A stretch of 64,000 bases of DNA from an uncultured Siphonobacter sp. (GTDB lineage: Bacteria > Bacteroidota > Bacteroidia > Cytophagales > Spirosomataceae), in assembly GCA_913775095.1 (NCBI GenBank), contig CAJYIW010000019.1:806001-870000 (forward strand), read 5' to 3'. The notes beneath the pieces were generated by a model. The model ran no database searches. It was not told the DNA's origin and saw nothing but the letters and a program-made list of their open reading frames with translations. The stretch's first letter is position 1; every line of letters begins with the position of its first letter. Positions 1 through 8,629 of the stretch are shown piece after piece. The position numbers and the translations under genes are program-made.

Positions 1-1133
1 AAATGTTCCGCCACGCCCTCCTCTACCCGATACCGCCAGCTGACGTCAATCGTCACGCTTTCTGATTTCAGTAGCCATTCCGTGGTTGATTTGCGGGCCC
101 GCTTTTTCTGCCCCTGAGTGGCCTGCTGATTCTGAAAATCAATGGCAAAAAACTGTTCATCGGCATTCAGAGGATTGATGAGCATCTCTTCGGCCAGGGC
201 CGTTGCCGCTTCCGGGTCTTTCAGTTTCACGAGTAACCGAACCTGCCGCTCCCGCGAGGGCGGAGCCGTCGTCATCCGAAATAAGACCAGGGCTTCTTCG
301 AGTTTTTTCTGACGTTCCATAAACCCCGCAATCTTCAGAATCAGGCGATCCAGCGAAGGCTGGGCAATGTCAGCGAGGGGAACGTTATTCTCATACCAGT
401 CCAGAAACCAGGTATTAATCTCCAGCGGATCGGTTTCGGCCGTTTTCATAAGATGGAAATCTTCCGCCGCCAGGGATACTTTCAGGCGATCTTCGACTTC
501 TTCCCGCGAAGTAAAATGCGGCACAAACCGATCCTCATCGAAGCGTTCAAAGCGAATATGACCCAGGTCACGCACCACGAATTCGCTCATATCCGCGTGT
601 CGGTTTCCGAAAAACAGAAACTTGAAGAGCATCGTCTGAGCTTCGTAGTTGACCTTAACTACGGGTTCACTTTCATCAATATATCTGGCTAAATCCGGGA
701 ACGAAACCGACTCCAGAAACCACTCGTTTACCTCGTCTTTTTTGAGACTGGCTTTGCCTTTGGTATCCAGCGTTAGCTGTTTGGCAAAAGCCAGCACTTC
801 GGGCTTACTGAACACATCCAGGATTTCTCCCGCCCGGTTCTGATGGTAGTCGGACAATCGGGCCACAAAACCTTTGCTTTCCAGCTCCCGTAAAGCCTCG
901 GCCCAGTTGTCAATTTCGGGATACTTGATTTTTCGAACCCGGAAAAAAGATACCCGCCGATTCGTAAACCGGATGAAAAGACACTGGGCATTCTCGCTCA
1001 GCTCATCAAATTCCTGTAGAAATTCTTTTTCATCGTCGGTCAATAATTCCAGGTAAAACCGACGCACAAAGGCAAGCAAATACGTAAAATACTCGAGGTA
1101 ATATTTGGGTGGAAGTTCCAGACGTTCAGACAT
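1..1133 (-). CDS. FAN1-like VRR-NUC nuclease, N-terminal part (runs off the window)
   Basis: The frame is open from an ATG at 1133 to the left edge, so about 377 N-terminal residues are present and the C-terminus is missing. The start (PPKYYLEYFTYLL, then LSENAQCLFIRF and FFRVRKIKYPEI) has the pattern of the N-terminal region of bacterial FAN1 (Fanconi-associated nuclease 1) homologues. Family members are structure-specific 5' flap nucleases in DNA crosslink repair, with a C-terminal VRR-NUC domain. That domain would lie beyond position 1, so the nuclease residues cannot be checked here. No gene lies close upstream, so it is probably transcribed alone. Confidence 0.72.
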   Translation of the reverse strand, partial: MSERLELPPKYYLEYFTYLLAFVRRFYLELLTDDEKEFLQEFDELSENAQCLFIRFTNRRVSFFRVRKIKYPEIDNWAEALRELESKGFVARLSDYHQNRAGEILDVFSKPEVLAFAKQLTLDTKGKASLKKDEVNEWFLESVSFPDLARYIDESEPVVKVNYEAQTMLFKFLFFGNRHADMSEFVVRDLGHIRFERFDEDRFVPHFTSREEVEDRLKVSLAAEDFHLMKTAETDPLEINTWFLDWYENNVPLADIAQPSLDRLILKIAGFMERQKKLEEALVLFRMTTAPPSRERQVRLLVKLKDPEAATALAEEMLINPLNADEQFFAIDFQNQQATQGQKKRARKSTTEWLLKSESVTIDVSWRYRVEEGVAEH

Positions 1134-1228
1134 AAATAGCTACGTGGCTTAGAGCTATAATAAGTCTTTTTCTAAGAAAAAAGTTTGATTTGCTATTAGT
1201 TTCTGAATATCATTACCGCCATGGTATA

Positions 1229-1540
1229 ACTGGTTGCTGCCAGCGGCAAGGCTTTACTGATACCTCGTGATCTAACCATTTTAATTATTACCAGGTCTAT
1301 TCATTTTCTTTATTTCTGGCCGCCATCTTTTTGATAGCCGCCCCCGAAGACTGACTTATTCTTCTAACTGGTTGCTGCCAGCAAAAAAGCTGGCAGCGGC
1401 CACTTGGGCAGCAGCAGGGCCTTACTTCTTTTAGCGTGGTCCAGCTGTCTTCTCGCTGATGTTCATTTGTTTAATGATGCTTTACAGACTGACTTGCTGT
1501 TACTCTTACGGATTGCTGCCAGCTTTTTCGCTGGCAGCGG
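1229..1540. repeat. REP-like hairpin cluster (GCTGCCAGC/GCTGGCAGC)
   Basis: The gene-free stretch 1134-1566 holds three copies of a GGTTGCTGCCAGC-type motif. Two are perfect 9-bp hairpins, at 1374-1397 (six-A loop) and 1515-1538 (T-rich loop). A half copy lies at about 1230-1248. Each is followed by a GCGGC...GGCTTTACT-like tail. This looks like a REP/BIME-type family. I see no gene in this stretch. Confidence 0.7.
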
Positions 1541-1566
1541 CATAGCTTTATTTTTGTTCTGGAAAC

Positions 1567-1779
1567 TTATGCGAATGCTCTTGCTTCCTGCTGTAAGTCC
1601 TGCAAACAATTCAGACATAAACAGCCGCTGTCGTAATCCATCGTTGAGATATCGCGGATGTATTGCATCTCTGATGGGGTTAACACAATCTGGTTGCAAT
1701 CGCACTTCAGACTGGCGTTGAGTTTACAGGTAAATAACTGCCCACAACGCGGACAGCCTTCCATGGCGTGTTTGCTCAT
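1567..1779 (-). CDS. Cysteine-rich CWC family small protein
   Basis: A 70-residue protein with paired cysteines: CPRC near residue 9, a CDC near 26 and CLCLNC near 54. Their order and spacing match the cysteine-rich CWC family, small presumed zinc-binding proteins of unknown function that are widespread in proteobacteria and Bacteroidetes. The conserved cysteine pattern is why I choose this frame over the overlapping open frames on both strands. It lies alone between the REP-like hairpins and the thioesterase gene. Confidence 0.75.
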   Translation of the reverse strand: MSKHAMEGCPRCGQLFTCKLNASLKCDCNQIVLTPSEMQYIRDISTMDYDSGCLCLNCLQDLQQEARAFA

Positions 1780-1883
1780 AATGGTTTAGCGTTAGGGGTT
1801 TAGGGTTTTGAGTTCATACTTGCCATGTAAACACTTTTCTCATCAAAAACAACTTCCTAACCCTAAACTCAAAACTCCAAACA

Positions 1884-2270
1884 TCAATCCAAAATTCGAA
1901 TGGGTTTCTTATTCTCGTCGATGGCTACGAAGGTGAAGGTGCCGTGGATAGCTAGTTCCCGGCCTTCGGCGTACATGCTTTCTACGTAAATCTCCACGCT
2001 CACCCGCATACTGGTATTGCCCACGTGTACGACGTTTCCGATCAGTTCCACCAGCATTCCTGCCTGAATGGCCTGACGGAAATCAATACGGTCGCTGGAG
2101 ACGGTTACCATTGGTTTTCGGGATAACCGCGTGGCGGTAATGAACGCAATTTCGTCCATCCATTGCATGGCCATTCCGCCGTATAAGGTATCGTAGTGGT
2201 TGGTGGTGTGCGGAAAAACGGCTTTAAAGACGCGGGTCTCCGCCGCCTTAATTTTTTCTTCGAGTGACAT
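1884..2270 (-). CDS. Acyl-CoA thioesterase, hotdog fold (YciA/ACOT type)
   Basis: A 128-residue single hotdog domain. The segment HTTNHYDTLYGG followed by MQWMDEIAFITA is the typical active-site region of YciA/ACOT-like acyl-CoA thioesterases, which hydrolyse acyl-CoA to free acid and CoA in the cytoplasm. Length is normal for the single-domain family. It lies downstream of metE on the same strand, but an AAACTC-type repeat hairpin of about 80 bp separates them, so co-transcription is uncertain. Substrate chain length cannot be told from sequence. Confidence 0.88.
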   Translation of the reverse strand: MSLEEKIKAAETRVFKAVFPHTTNHYDTLYGGMAMQWMDEIAFITATRLSRKPMVTVSSDRIDFRQAIQAGMLVELIGNVVHVGNTSMRVSVEIYVESMYAEGRELAIHGTFTFVAIDENKKPIRILD

Positions 2271-2274
2271 GGAA

Positions 2275-2353
2275 AGTGGTTTTGAGTTTGGAGTTTTGAG
2301 TTTTGAGTTGGTATAACATTAACTCAAAACCCTAAACTCCAAACGCTAAACTC
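2275..2353. repeat. Inverted GTTTGGAGTTTTGAG / AAACTCAAAAC intergenic repeat
   Basis: A run of TTTGAGTTTGGAG-like units is followed by its near reverse complement (AACTCAAAACCCTAAACTCC), so the RNA can fold into a long A/T-rich hairpin directly after metE. It may serve as a terminator. A related pair lies at about 1795-1880, and relatives occur elsewhere in the window. Confidence 0.6.
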
Positions 2354-4663
2354 CTACGCTTTCACGGTTTGCTGCAGTTGTTTGGCGGCAGCGACCATGT
2401 GGCGTAGAGCCTGATCAGTTTCGGCCCAATGGCGGGTTTTTAAGCCACAATCGGGATTGACCCACAAGTTACGAGCTGGAATCGTTCGAAGTGCTTTTTC
2501 CAGCAAATGTGCCATTTCTTCCACGCTCGGTACACGGGGCGAATGGATGTCATACACCCCCGGCCCGATTTCATTCGGATACTGGAACGTTGAAAAGGCA
2601 TCGAGTAACTCCATCTGAGACCGTGAGGTTTCGATGGTAATCACGTCGGCATCCATGCGGGCAATGGCCTCGATCATGTCATTGAATTCCGAGTAACACA
2701 TGTGCGTGTGTATCTGGGTCTGGTCGGTAACCCCGGCGGCACTGAGCCGGAACGCATCCACGGCCCAGGTCAGGTAACTTGCCCAGTCGGCTTTGCGTAA
2801 GGGTAAGCCTTCGCGAATGGCGGGTTCATCAATCTGAATGATTTTGATACCTGCTTTTTCCAGATCCAGCACTTCATCCCGAATAGCCAGAGCAATTTGA
2901 AAAGCCGTCTCCCGACGCGGCTGATCATCCCGCACAAAGGACCATTGCAGAATCGTTACCGGACCCGTTAGCATTCCTTTCATTAACTGGTTCGTTTTGG
3001 ATTGAGCAAACTCCGTCCAGCGAACCGTCATGGTTTCGGGGCGTTCAATATCGCCGTAAATAACCGGCGGTTTCACGCATCGACTGCCGTAACTCTGCAC
3101 CCAGCCCAGCTGCGTAAAGACATAACCCGAAAGCTGTTCACCGAAATATTCGACCATGTCATTCCGCTCGAATTCGCCGTGCACTAATACGTCCAGGCCC
3201 ACTTCTTCCTGCCAGCGAATGGCTTTTTCAATTTCTGCTTCGACGAAAGCTTCGTATGCGGCTTTCGTAACTTCGCCTTTTTTATGCTTCGCCCGCCATT
3301 GACGCACTTCTTCCGTTTGGGGAAATGAGCCAATGGTCGTGGTAGGGAAGAGCGGTAACTGAAGGCTTCCCTGCTGAATTTTCTGACGAATCGGAAACGC
3401 CTGATTTCGCTCGAAATCCTTCGGCACAACCGCTCGCACGCGGGCTTTCACGGCGGGTTTATGAATTAACGGGCTGTTTCGACGACTTTCAATGGCTTGC
3501 TGATTCTGTGCCAGTAACTCTAGATTTTCCCCTTCGATCAACTGACCCAGCGTCGTTACTTCCTGAATTTTCTGTTTGGCAAAAGCCATCCAGTTTTTGA
3601 TTTCCGAGGTTAATACCGCTTCATTTTTCTCTAAATCCAGATCGTAAGGAGTATGCAGCAGGGAGCACGACGGAGCCACCCAGACGCGGGCTTTCCCCAG
3701 TTTGGCAATCGCTTCATGGAGTAACTCCAGCGACTGGCTGAAATCATTCTTCCAGACGTTACGTCCGTCCACCACGCCGAGCGAGAGGATTTTCTTGGAA
3801 TGAATGAATGCATCGTCCGTCAGAATGGAGGTCAACTGTCCCGGCCCACGCACCAGATCCACGTGTAAGGCGGAGACGGGTAAATGTAAGGCCAGAGACT
3901 GATTATCGCCTAACTTTTCAAAATACGTCGCTACCAGAAGCTGCACCTGGGGTAAGGCTTTCTGAATGGCCTGATACGCCTGCTGAAAAGCGATTTTTTC
4001 ATTGGATGACAAATCGAGCGTGAGGCAGGGTTCGTCGAGCTGTACCCAGGTAGCTCCCCGGTAACTCAACTCCCGCAGTACGTCCACGTAAACGGGCAGT
4101 AAGCGATTGAGCAGATCAATCCGGTGGAAGCCTTCTTCTTTTTCCTTCCCCAGTAACAGAAAAGAAACCGGGCCCAGTAAGACGGGTTTCGTCAGAATGC
4201 CCATTTGCTTGGCATCTTCGAAGTCGTGAATCACCTTATCCGAATACCGCTTGAACTGCTGATCCTTCCGAAACTCAGGAACAATGTAATGATAGTTGGT
4301 ATCAAACCACTTCGTCATTTCCATCGCTTTAATGTCCAGATCACCCTTCTGAATACCGCGAGCCATGGCGAAGTAAATCTCCAGCTCCCGATTATTTTTT
4401 CCATCAATAACGGCCTGATACCTTTCGGGCACGGCTCCTACCATTAATGCGGTGTCCAGCACCTGATCGTAAAAGGAAAAATCATTGGAGGGGATCCATT
4501 GCACCCCGGCCTGTCGTTGGGTTTGCCAGTTCTGCCGGCGAATTTGCCGACCCGCCCACAGCAGTTCGTCTTTCGAAATCTTTCCGGCCCAGAATTGTTC
4601 GCAGGCCCATTTCAGTTCGCGTTTGCTGCCCACGCGGGGGTAGCCCAAGTTGTGAGTAACCAT
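2354..4663 (-). CDS. metE: Cobalamin-independent methionine synthase MetE
   Basis: Transfers a methyl group from 5-methyltetrahydropteroyl-triglutamate to homocysteine, the last step of methionine synthesis, without B12. The start ATG at 4663 gives 769 residues beginning MVTHNLGYPRVGSKRELKWA, the normal MetE N-terminus. The longer frame upstream to 4777 has no family similarity. The C-terminal half carries VHGEFERNDMVEYFG and the zinc ligands expected from E. coli MetE: H654 and C656 (HTHMCYSEF), E678 and C739 (NPDCG). A cobalamin riboswitch upstream fits repression when B12 is plentiful. That implies a B12-dependent MetH elsewhere in the genome (inference). Confidence 0.97.
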   Translation of the reverse strand: MVTHNLGYPRVGSKRELKWACEQFWAGKISKDELLWAGRQIRRQNWQTQRQAGVQWIPSNDFSFYDQVLDTALMVGAVPERYQAVIDGKNNRELEIYFAMARGIQKGDLDIKAMEMTKWFDTNYHYIVPEFRKDQQFKRYSDKVIHDFEDAKQMGILTKPVLLGPVSFLLLGKEKEEGFHRIDLLNRLLPVYVDVLRELSYRGATWVQLDEPCLTLDLSSNEKIAFQQAYQAIQKALPQVQLLVATYFEKLGDNQSLALHLPVSALHVDLVRGPGQLTSILTDDAFIHSKKILSLGVVDGRNVWKNDFSQSLELLHEAIAKLGKARVWVAPSCSLLHTPYDLDLEKNEAVLTSEIKNWMAFAKQKIQEVTTLGQLIEGENLELLAQNQQAIESRRNSPLIHKPAVKARVRAVVPKDFERNQAFPIRQKIQQGSLQLPLFPTTTIGSFPQTEEVRQWRAKHKKGEVTKAAYEAFVEAEIEKAIRWQEEVGLDVLVHGEFERNDMVEYFGEQLSGYVFTQLGWVQSYGSRCVKPPVIYGDIERPETMTVRWTEFAQSKTNQLMKGMLTGPVTILQWSFVRDDQPRRETAFQIALAIRDEVLDLEKAGIKIIQIDEPAIREGLPLRKADWASYLTWAVDAFRLSAAGVTDQTQIHTHMCYSEFNDMIEAIARMDADVITIETSRSQMELLDAFSTFQYPNEIGPGVYDIHSPRVPSVEEMAHLLEKALRTIPARNLWVNPDCGLKTRHWAETDQALRHMVAAAKQLQQTVKA

Positions 4664-4984
4664 GTGTTTTTGTGTTAAAAAAGGGTTTATCAAAACGCCT
4701 TCGAAACACCCAACCCGCCAAAAACGGTGAATTGTTACTGCTTTCTGAAGCCTGCATATACCCGTACGGGCCCTCATCCGTTCACGCGAATGACGGAGTT
4801 CATGCCTCTGCGATCAGGTCATGGCATGCCTGGTCCGACTTTGATCAGCTCAAAATCAGAACGATTCAGGCACAGCCGCAACCCGGCCAGTTTCGGGACT
4901 GGTCGTGGGCAGAGTGGGGTAATCAGAAAGTAGTAAAATCAATGCGTGAATCAGACCCTATGCGTGAAGGTATGACCATTGAGA

Positions 4985-5160
4985 AAGCTGGCAAGTCTCC
5001 TGGCTTGTATCATGCGGCTCCCCCCTTCTCATTCCTCAGGGAACAATGGGAAATTTGGGATGCACTTGTTCCGACACTCGAAACGGATACTTACAGTAGC
5101 ACGTCTGCTCGTGATTTTCACACGATTCCTTTTTCATTCCTTTAGCAGCGAAGATCTGCT
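4985..5160 (-). ncRNA. Cobalamin riboswitch in the metE leader
   Basis: Read on the minus strand, conserved cobalamin-aptamer blocks appear in the right order. These are a GGAATCGTGTGAAAATCACGAG block and the CUACUGUAAG segment (5129-5090), a CCCATTG...GAGAAGGGG segment (about 5050-5020), and an ACAAGCCAGGAGACTTGCC B12 box (5008-4990). A small hairpin, AGCAG/CTGCT, lies at 5160-5144. The aptamer ends about 320 nt before the metE ATG, which is unusually far. I could not identify the expression platform, though a CCAGT/ACTGG hairpin lies at 4888-4903. Confidence 0.9.
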
Positions 5161-5204
5161 AATGAAACCAGCCATCCGATTGACGGGCGTTACAAAGAAC
5201 GGGG

Positions 5205-5212
5205 CAAATATA
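5205..5212 (-). promoter_or_regulatory. Candidate metE promoter -7 element
   Basis: TATATTTG on the minus strand matches the Bacteroidetes -7 consensus TAnnTTTG. It would start the transcript near 5199, about 40 nt before the riboswitch. No good TTTG -33 box is visible at the expected spacing. Confidence 0.4.
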
Positions 5213-5357
5213 GAGCATGAAACCCGTTTCCGGTTCTGCCGTTCTCACAAAGATGAGCGAATGTCAGATCGTTTTGCTCCACAAAAGGCAAATTTTAACC
5301 GATAAAATAGTACTTATCAAGTCTAAAATATCACTTAACACCTAAAAAAGGGTGAAG

Positions 5358-5389
5358 TTTAGGGAAGTTTAGCCGAATGTATAATTTTG
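5358..5389 (+). promoter_or_regulatory. Candidate pgk promoter
   Basis: TAATTTTG at 5382-5389 matches the Bacteroidetes -7 consensus TAnnTTTG. A TTTA at 5358-5361, 20 nt upstream, can serve as the -33 element. The predicted start is about 5396, leaving a leader of roughly 70 nt before pgk. Confidence 0.5.
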
Positions 5390-5468
5390 TTCCTTTCTCG
5401 ACTGACTCATCAACACATATTATACGAGTTGTCAAATCATTACTCATTTAAACTTCTGATTCTTACTG

Positions 5469-6659
5469 ATGAAGACGCTGAACCAGTACAATTTCGCCGG
5501 AAAAAAGGCTCTTGTCCGCGTTGATTTCAACGTTCCCCTGAATGATCGTTACGAAATCACCGATGATACCCGTATCAAGGCAACCATTCCGACGATTCAA
5601 AAAATCCTTAACGACGGCGGTTCGGTGATCCTGATGTCTCACCTGGGCCGTCCGAAAGATGGACCTACCGAGAAGTATTCACTTAAGCACTTAGTAAACG
5701 CTCTGTCAGTAATCTTTAATCGTCCCGTGAAGTTTGCGGATGACGCTATTGGAACACAGGCGATTGATCAGGCGGCTTCCCTGCAACCCGGCGAAATTCT
5801 GTTACTCGAAAACCTTCGTTTCTACAAAGAAGAAGAAAAAGGTGACGTAGCTTTCGCTGAAAAATTATCTAAACTGGGTGACGTTTGGGTGAATGATGCC
5901 TTCGGAACGGCTCACCGGGCTCACGCGTCTACGGCGGTGATCGGTCAGTTCTTCACGGACAAAGTGAGCGGTTATGTGATGCAGGCAGAGCTGGACAATG
6001 CTCAACGCATTCTGGATAATGTGGAGCGTCCGTACACGGCCATCATGGGTGGTGCGAAGATTTCCGATAAAATTCTGGTAATCGAAAAACTGCTCGATAA
6101 AGTAGATAACCTGATTCTGGGTGGTGGGATGACCTACACGTTCACGAAAGCTCTGGGTGGTCAGATTGGTAACTCCATCCACGAAGATGACAAAATGGAG
6201 CTGGCTCTGGAACTGATCGAGAAGGCAAAAGCAAAAGGGGTCAACCTGATTATGCCCCTGGATACGGTGATGGCCGACAAATTCTCAAACGATGCCTCCA
6301 AAACCACCGTTCCTGCCGGTCAGATTCCTGAAGGCTGGGAAGGTCTGGACATCGGTCACCAGTCGATCGCGGTATTTAAAGAAGCCATCGAAAACTCTAA
6401 GACGATTCTCTGGAACGGTCCTATGGGTGTGTTTGAATTCTCGAACTTCGCTATTGGAACCAACGCCATCGCGGAAGCCGTAGTGAAAGCCACGGAAGAA
6501 AACGGTGCGTTCTCACTGATCGGTGGCGGTGACTCTGCCGCTGCGGTGAACAACGCCGGTTACGGTGATCGCGTGAGTTATGTTTCGACGGGCGGCGGTG
6601 CTCTGCTGGAATACATGGAAGGCAAAACCCTTCCCGGCGTAGCTGCTCTGAACGCTTAA
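5469..6659 (+). CDS. pgk: Phosphoglycerate kinase
   Basis: Glycolytic enzyme converting 1,3-bisphosphoglycerate and ADP to 3-phosphoglycerate and ATP in the cytoplasm. At 396 residues it has standard length. The N-terminal [13 protein letters not shown] signature, [11 protein letters not shown], the GGAKISDK segment and the C-terminal [13 protein letters not shown] phosphate-binding loop are all present. It is transcribed alone, with its own promoter candidate and a strong terminator, divergently from metE. Nothing in it is unusual. Confidence 0.98.
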   Translation: MKTLNQYNFAGKKALVRVDFNVPLNDRYEITDDTRIKATIPTIQKILNDGGSVILMSHLGRPKDGPTEKYSLKHLVNALSVIFNRPVKFADDAIGTQAIDQAASLQPGEILLLENLRFYKEEEKGDVAFAEKLSKLGDVWVNDAFGTAHRAHASTAVIGQFFTDKVSGYVMQAELDNAQRILDNVERPYTAIMGGAKISDKILVIEKLLDKVDNLILGGGMTYTFTKALGGQIGNSIHEDDKMELALELIEKAKAKGVNLIMPLDTVMADKFSNDASKTTVPAGQIPEGWEGLDIGHQSIAVFKEAIENSKTILWNGPMGVFEFSNFAIGTNAIAEAVVKATEENGAFSLIGGGDSAAAVNNAGYGDRVSYVSTGGGALLEYMEGKTLPGVAALNA

Positions 6660-6675
6660 TTCCCTGAATTGATAT

Positions 6676-6711
6676 AAAAAGCCGACTCTGTTAAAAGGAG
6701 TCGGCTTTTTT
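6676..6711 (+). terminator. pgk terminator
   Basis: AAAAAGCCGACTC pairs with GAGTCGGCTTTTTT across an 8-nt loop, a classical intrinsic terminator just after the pgk stop. The A tract on the other side allows use from the minus strand as well. Confidence 0.9.
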
Positions 6712-6775
6712 GTCAAAACATATACTTACTAAATTTAAAGTTAAACTATATGTTATTATTTATAATAGGCTAATT

Positions 6776-8293
6776 CTATATATTAGAGCACCATAGTTCA
6801 AGATCGACTAAATTAATAATTTTACTATTTTTAGTTATAACAGGAAATCTAGATACAACAAAATGTTCAATATCTTGAATACCGGTTTCCATTATAATCA
6901 AATTTTCTCTTTCTTTTTCTTTAATTAATGCCTTTTCATAGTAGCTACATAATTTTTGATTAAATCTACTAATCTTCTTATGGTTGTAACTTATACTTGA
7001 TATATCAATAAAATTATTTTTACATTGAAAATTAAATATTTTTTTTTCCTTAATAGTAACTAAATCAAACTCTTTATGGTTTATCCTAGTTATTCCTGTT
7101 GAAGTAAAACCATATTTTTCAAGTATTTTTAAAACTTTATCTTCAAAAACAAATCCTGAATGGATTTGAAATGTCTTATTTTTCAAAAGAGCCTTTGATA
7201 AAGTTTTATAAGCAAACCTTATTAATAAAACTATTGTAGTGTAATATCTATCATTGATTTTTTGAAAGGGACTAGCACTATTTATGTTTTCAAAATAATC
7301 GTCGGATTCGATATACATATTTATTGATTTAAGTCCAGATACTATTGACTTGAATTTGTCTTCTTCAATAATTACAGTATAATCTTCCTGTATATAGATA
7401 GAGATTTTATATAAAAAAAAGGATAATTCTTTATATTCAATGACATTTTGAATTTCGTACCTATCAAATGCACATTCAAACAAAGCTACAGTATTTGCAA
7501 TTTCACTGAATGAAAAAAGCTTTCTATCCGATTTGGATATCATTTTTTTAGGAGTAATAATTTCTGGGCGTAATTCCATTTGATCTAACATTGAAAGTCT
7601 TTCGGGCTCAGAAAAAAAACCTTCCAAATAATTATATTCAAAATTTCCTTTAACAACTACACCATTTGAATAAATTTCATAATCTAATATGCAATGATTT
7701 AAGATTAAATTATAATAAGCTGTAGTTATATTAATTAAACAGCTATCTATAATAGGCTGTAAAAAATTTAAAGTATCTAAATATTTTATAACTTTTTCTC
7801 CTTTTGATAACTTGGGAATTAAATTTAGCATTACCACATAATATGCTCTTCTAGACTGGAAAAATACTATAGCATTCTTAGTATTATATAACCTAAAACT
7901 ATCACCTAATTTTTCGAACATTCCATTACTTTCATACGAACTATCTAAAGAGTAACACATCATCGCCAATTTACTAAATCGCTCTGCTACACCTCCGTCA
8001 AAACGATTTCCTAAAATAGATATCGTCCGAATAAAATTACCCTTATTATTAGCATTAAATATATTAAAATGTAAATTTAAAAAAGTATTTAACTCTAATT
8101 TATCGTCAAGCTCCATAGGAATATTAATAAATTCATCTATAGATCTTACTAATAAATTAAAATTTTTGTAAAGTTGATAAGGCTCATATTGTGACAATTC
8201 TTTCTTGAAAACCTCAAGATGGTATTCAATAGATTTCTCAAAAAATCTACTAATATCCATATTAGTCATTTTACCTTTGGGAATATTCATCAA
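6776..8293 (-). CDS. AT-rich orphan protein with C-terminal Mrr-type PD-(D/E)XK nuclease signature
   Basis: I do not recognise this 505-residue protein as a whole. The first 370 residues show no known domain. Around residues 383-425 a compact pattern (FEDKVLKILEKYGF, then KEFDLV, then FNFQCKN) gives E384, D410 and Q423-x-K425. This is the order expected of a PD-(D/E)XK core of the Mrr type, where D...QxK is the usual active site. The base composition is strikingly AT-rich compared with pgk and the protease gene on either side, which suggests recent transfer. It has no partner gene. A DNA-cutting or defence role is plausible but unproven. Internal ATGs at codons 2, 9 and 12 are possible starts. 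Confidence 0.55.
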   Translation of the reverse strand: MMNIPKGKMTNMDISRFFEKSIEYHLEVFKKELSQYEPYQLYKNFNLLVRSIDEFINIPMELDDKLELNTFLNLHFNIFNANNKGNFIRTISILGNRFDGGVAERFSKLAMMCYSLDSSYESNGMFEKLGDSFRLYNTKNAIVFFQSRRAYYVVMLNLIPKLSKGEKVIKYLDTLNFLQPIIDSCLINITTAYYNLILNHCILDYEIYSNGVVVKGNFEYNYLEGFFSEPERLSMLDQMELRPEIITPKKMISKSDRKLFSFSEIANTVALFECAFDRYEIQNVIEYKELSFFLYKISIYIQEDYTVIIEEDKFKSIVSGLKSINMYIESDDYFENINSASPFQKINDRYYTTIVLLIRFAYKTLSKALLKNKTFQIHSGFVFEDKVLKILEKYGFTSTGITRINHKEFDLVTIKEKKIFNFQCKNNFIDISSISYNHKKISRFNQKLCSYYEKALIKEKERENLIIMETGIQDIEHFVVSRFPVITKNSKIINLVDLELWCSNI

Positions 8294-8629
8294 TAGGGTA
8301 TTTCTATTAAAAGTGTAATAAAGGCAGACAAAATATCCATAGTAGTAAATCTAATATTTTAGTATTAATAATTCAATTTATATTTAATTAAATTTACTCT
8401 TCTATGTATACCTATTACAACAATAGTATTACATATAGTTATGTATCTTAGTATTAGTAATTATGTTTCTATATATTCATCACTATAAAGTAGAAACTAA
8501 TGGATATTAACTAACTAATAGACCTCTCAGTCACTGAATTGTGGTATTTTATGAAACCTGATTTAGCTGAACATTTGTACCACCTTCACGCAAAAGAAAG
8601 GCTCGTTCAACCTAAACCAATTTCAGAAA
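8294..8629. other. AT-rich gene-free stretch
   Basis: No gene is visible here. The AT-rich composition of the neighbouring orphan gene continues to about 8530, then switches to normal. A 15-bp direct repeat with one mismatch (TTAGTATTAATAATT at 8359-8373, TTAGTATTAGTAATT at 8448-8462) is present. The promoters of both flanking genes must lie here, but no clear TAnnTTTG element is seen. Confidence 0.5.

Noticed and set aside
1404..1721. Plus-strand open frame of 105 codons, and a minus-strand one at 1463-1705
   Set aside because: They run through the hairpins and overlap the CWC-protein gene in the wrong frames; their residues show no domain, while the CWC frame has a conserved cysteine pattern.
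4800..4870. A second B12-box-like segment (AGTCGGACCAGGCATGCC on the minus strand)
   Set aside because: The other aptamer blocks are not around it in order; it may belong to the expression platform but not to a second riboswitch.
4672..5145. Plus-strand open frame of 157 codons opposite the metE leader
   Set aside because: It is antisense to the riboswitch and the metE 5' end; the sequence is better explained by RNA structure and has no recognisable domain.
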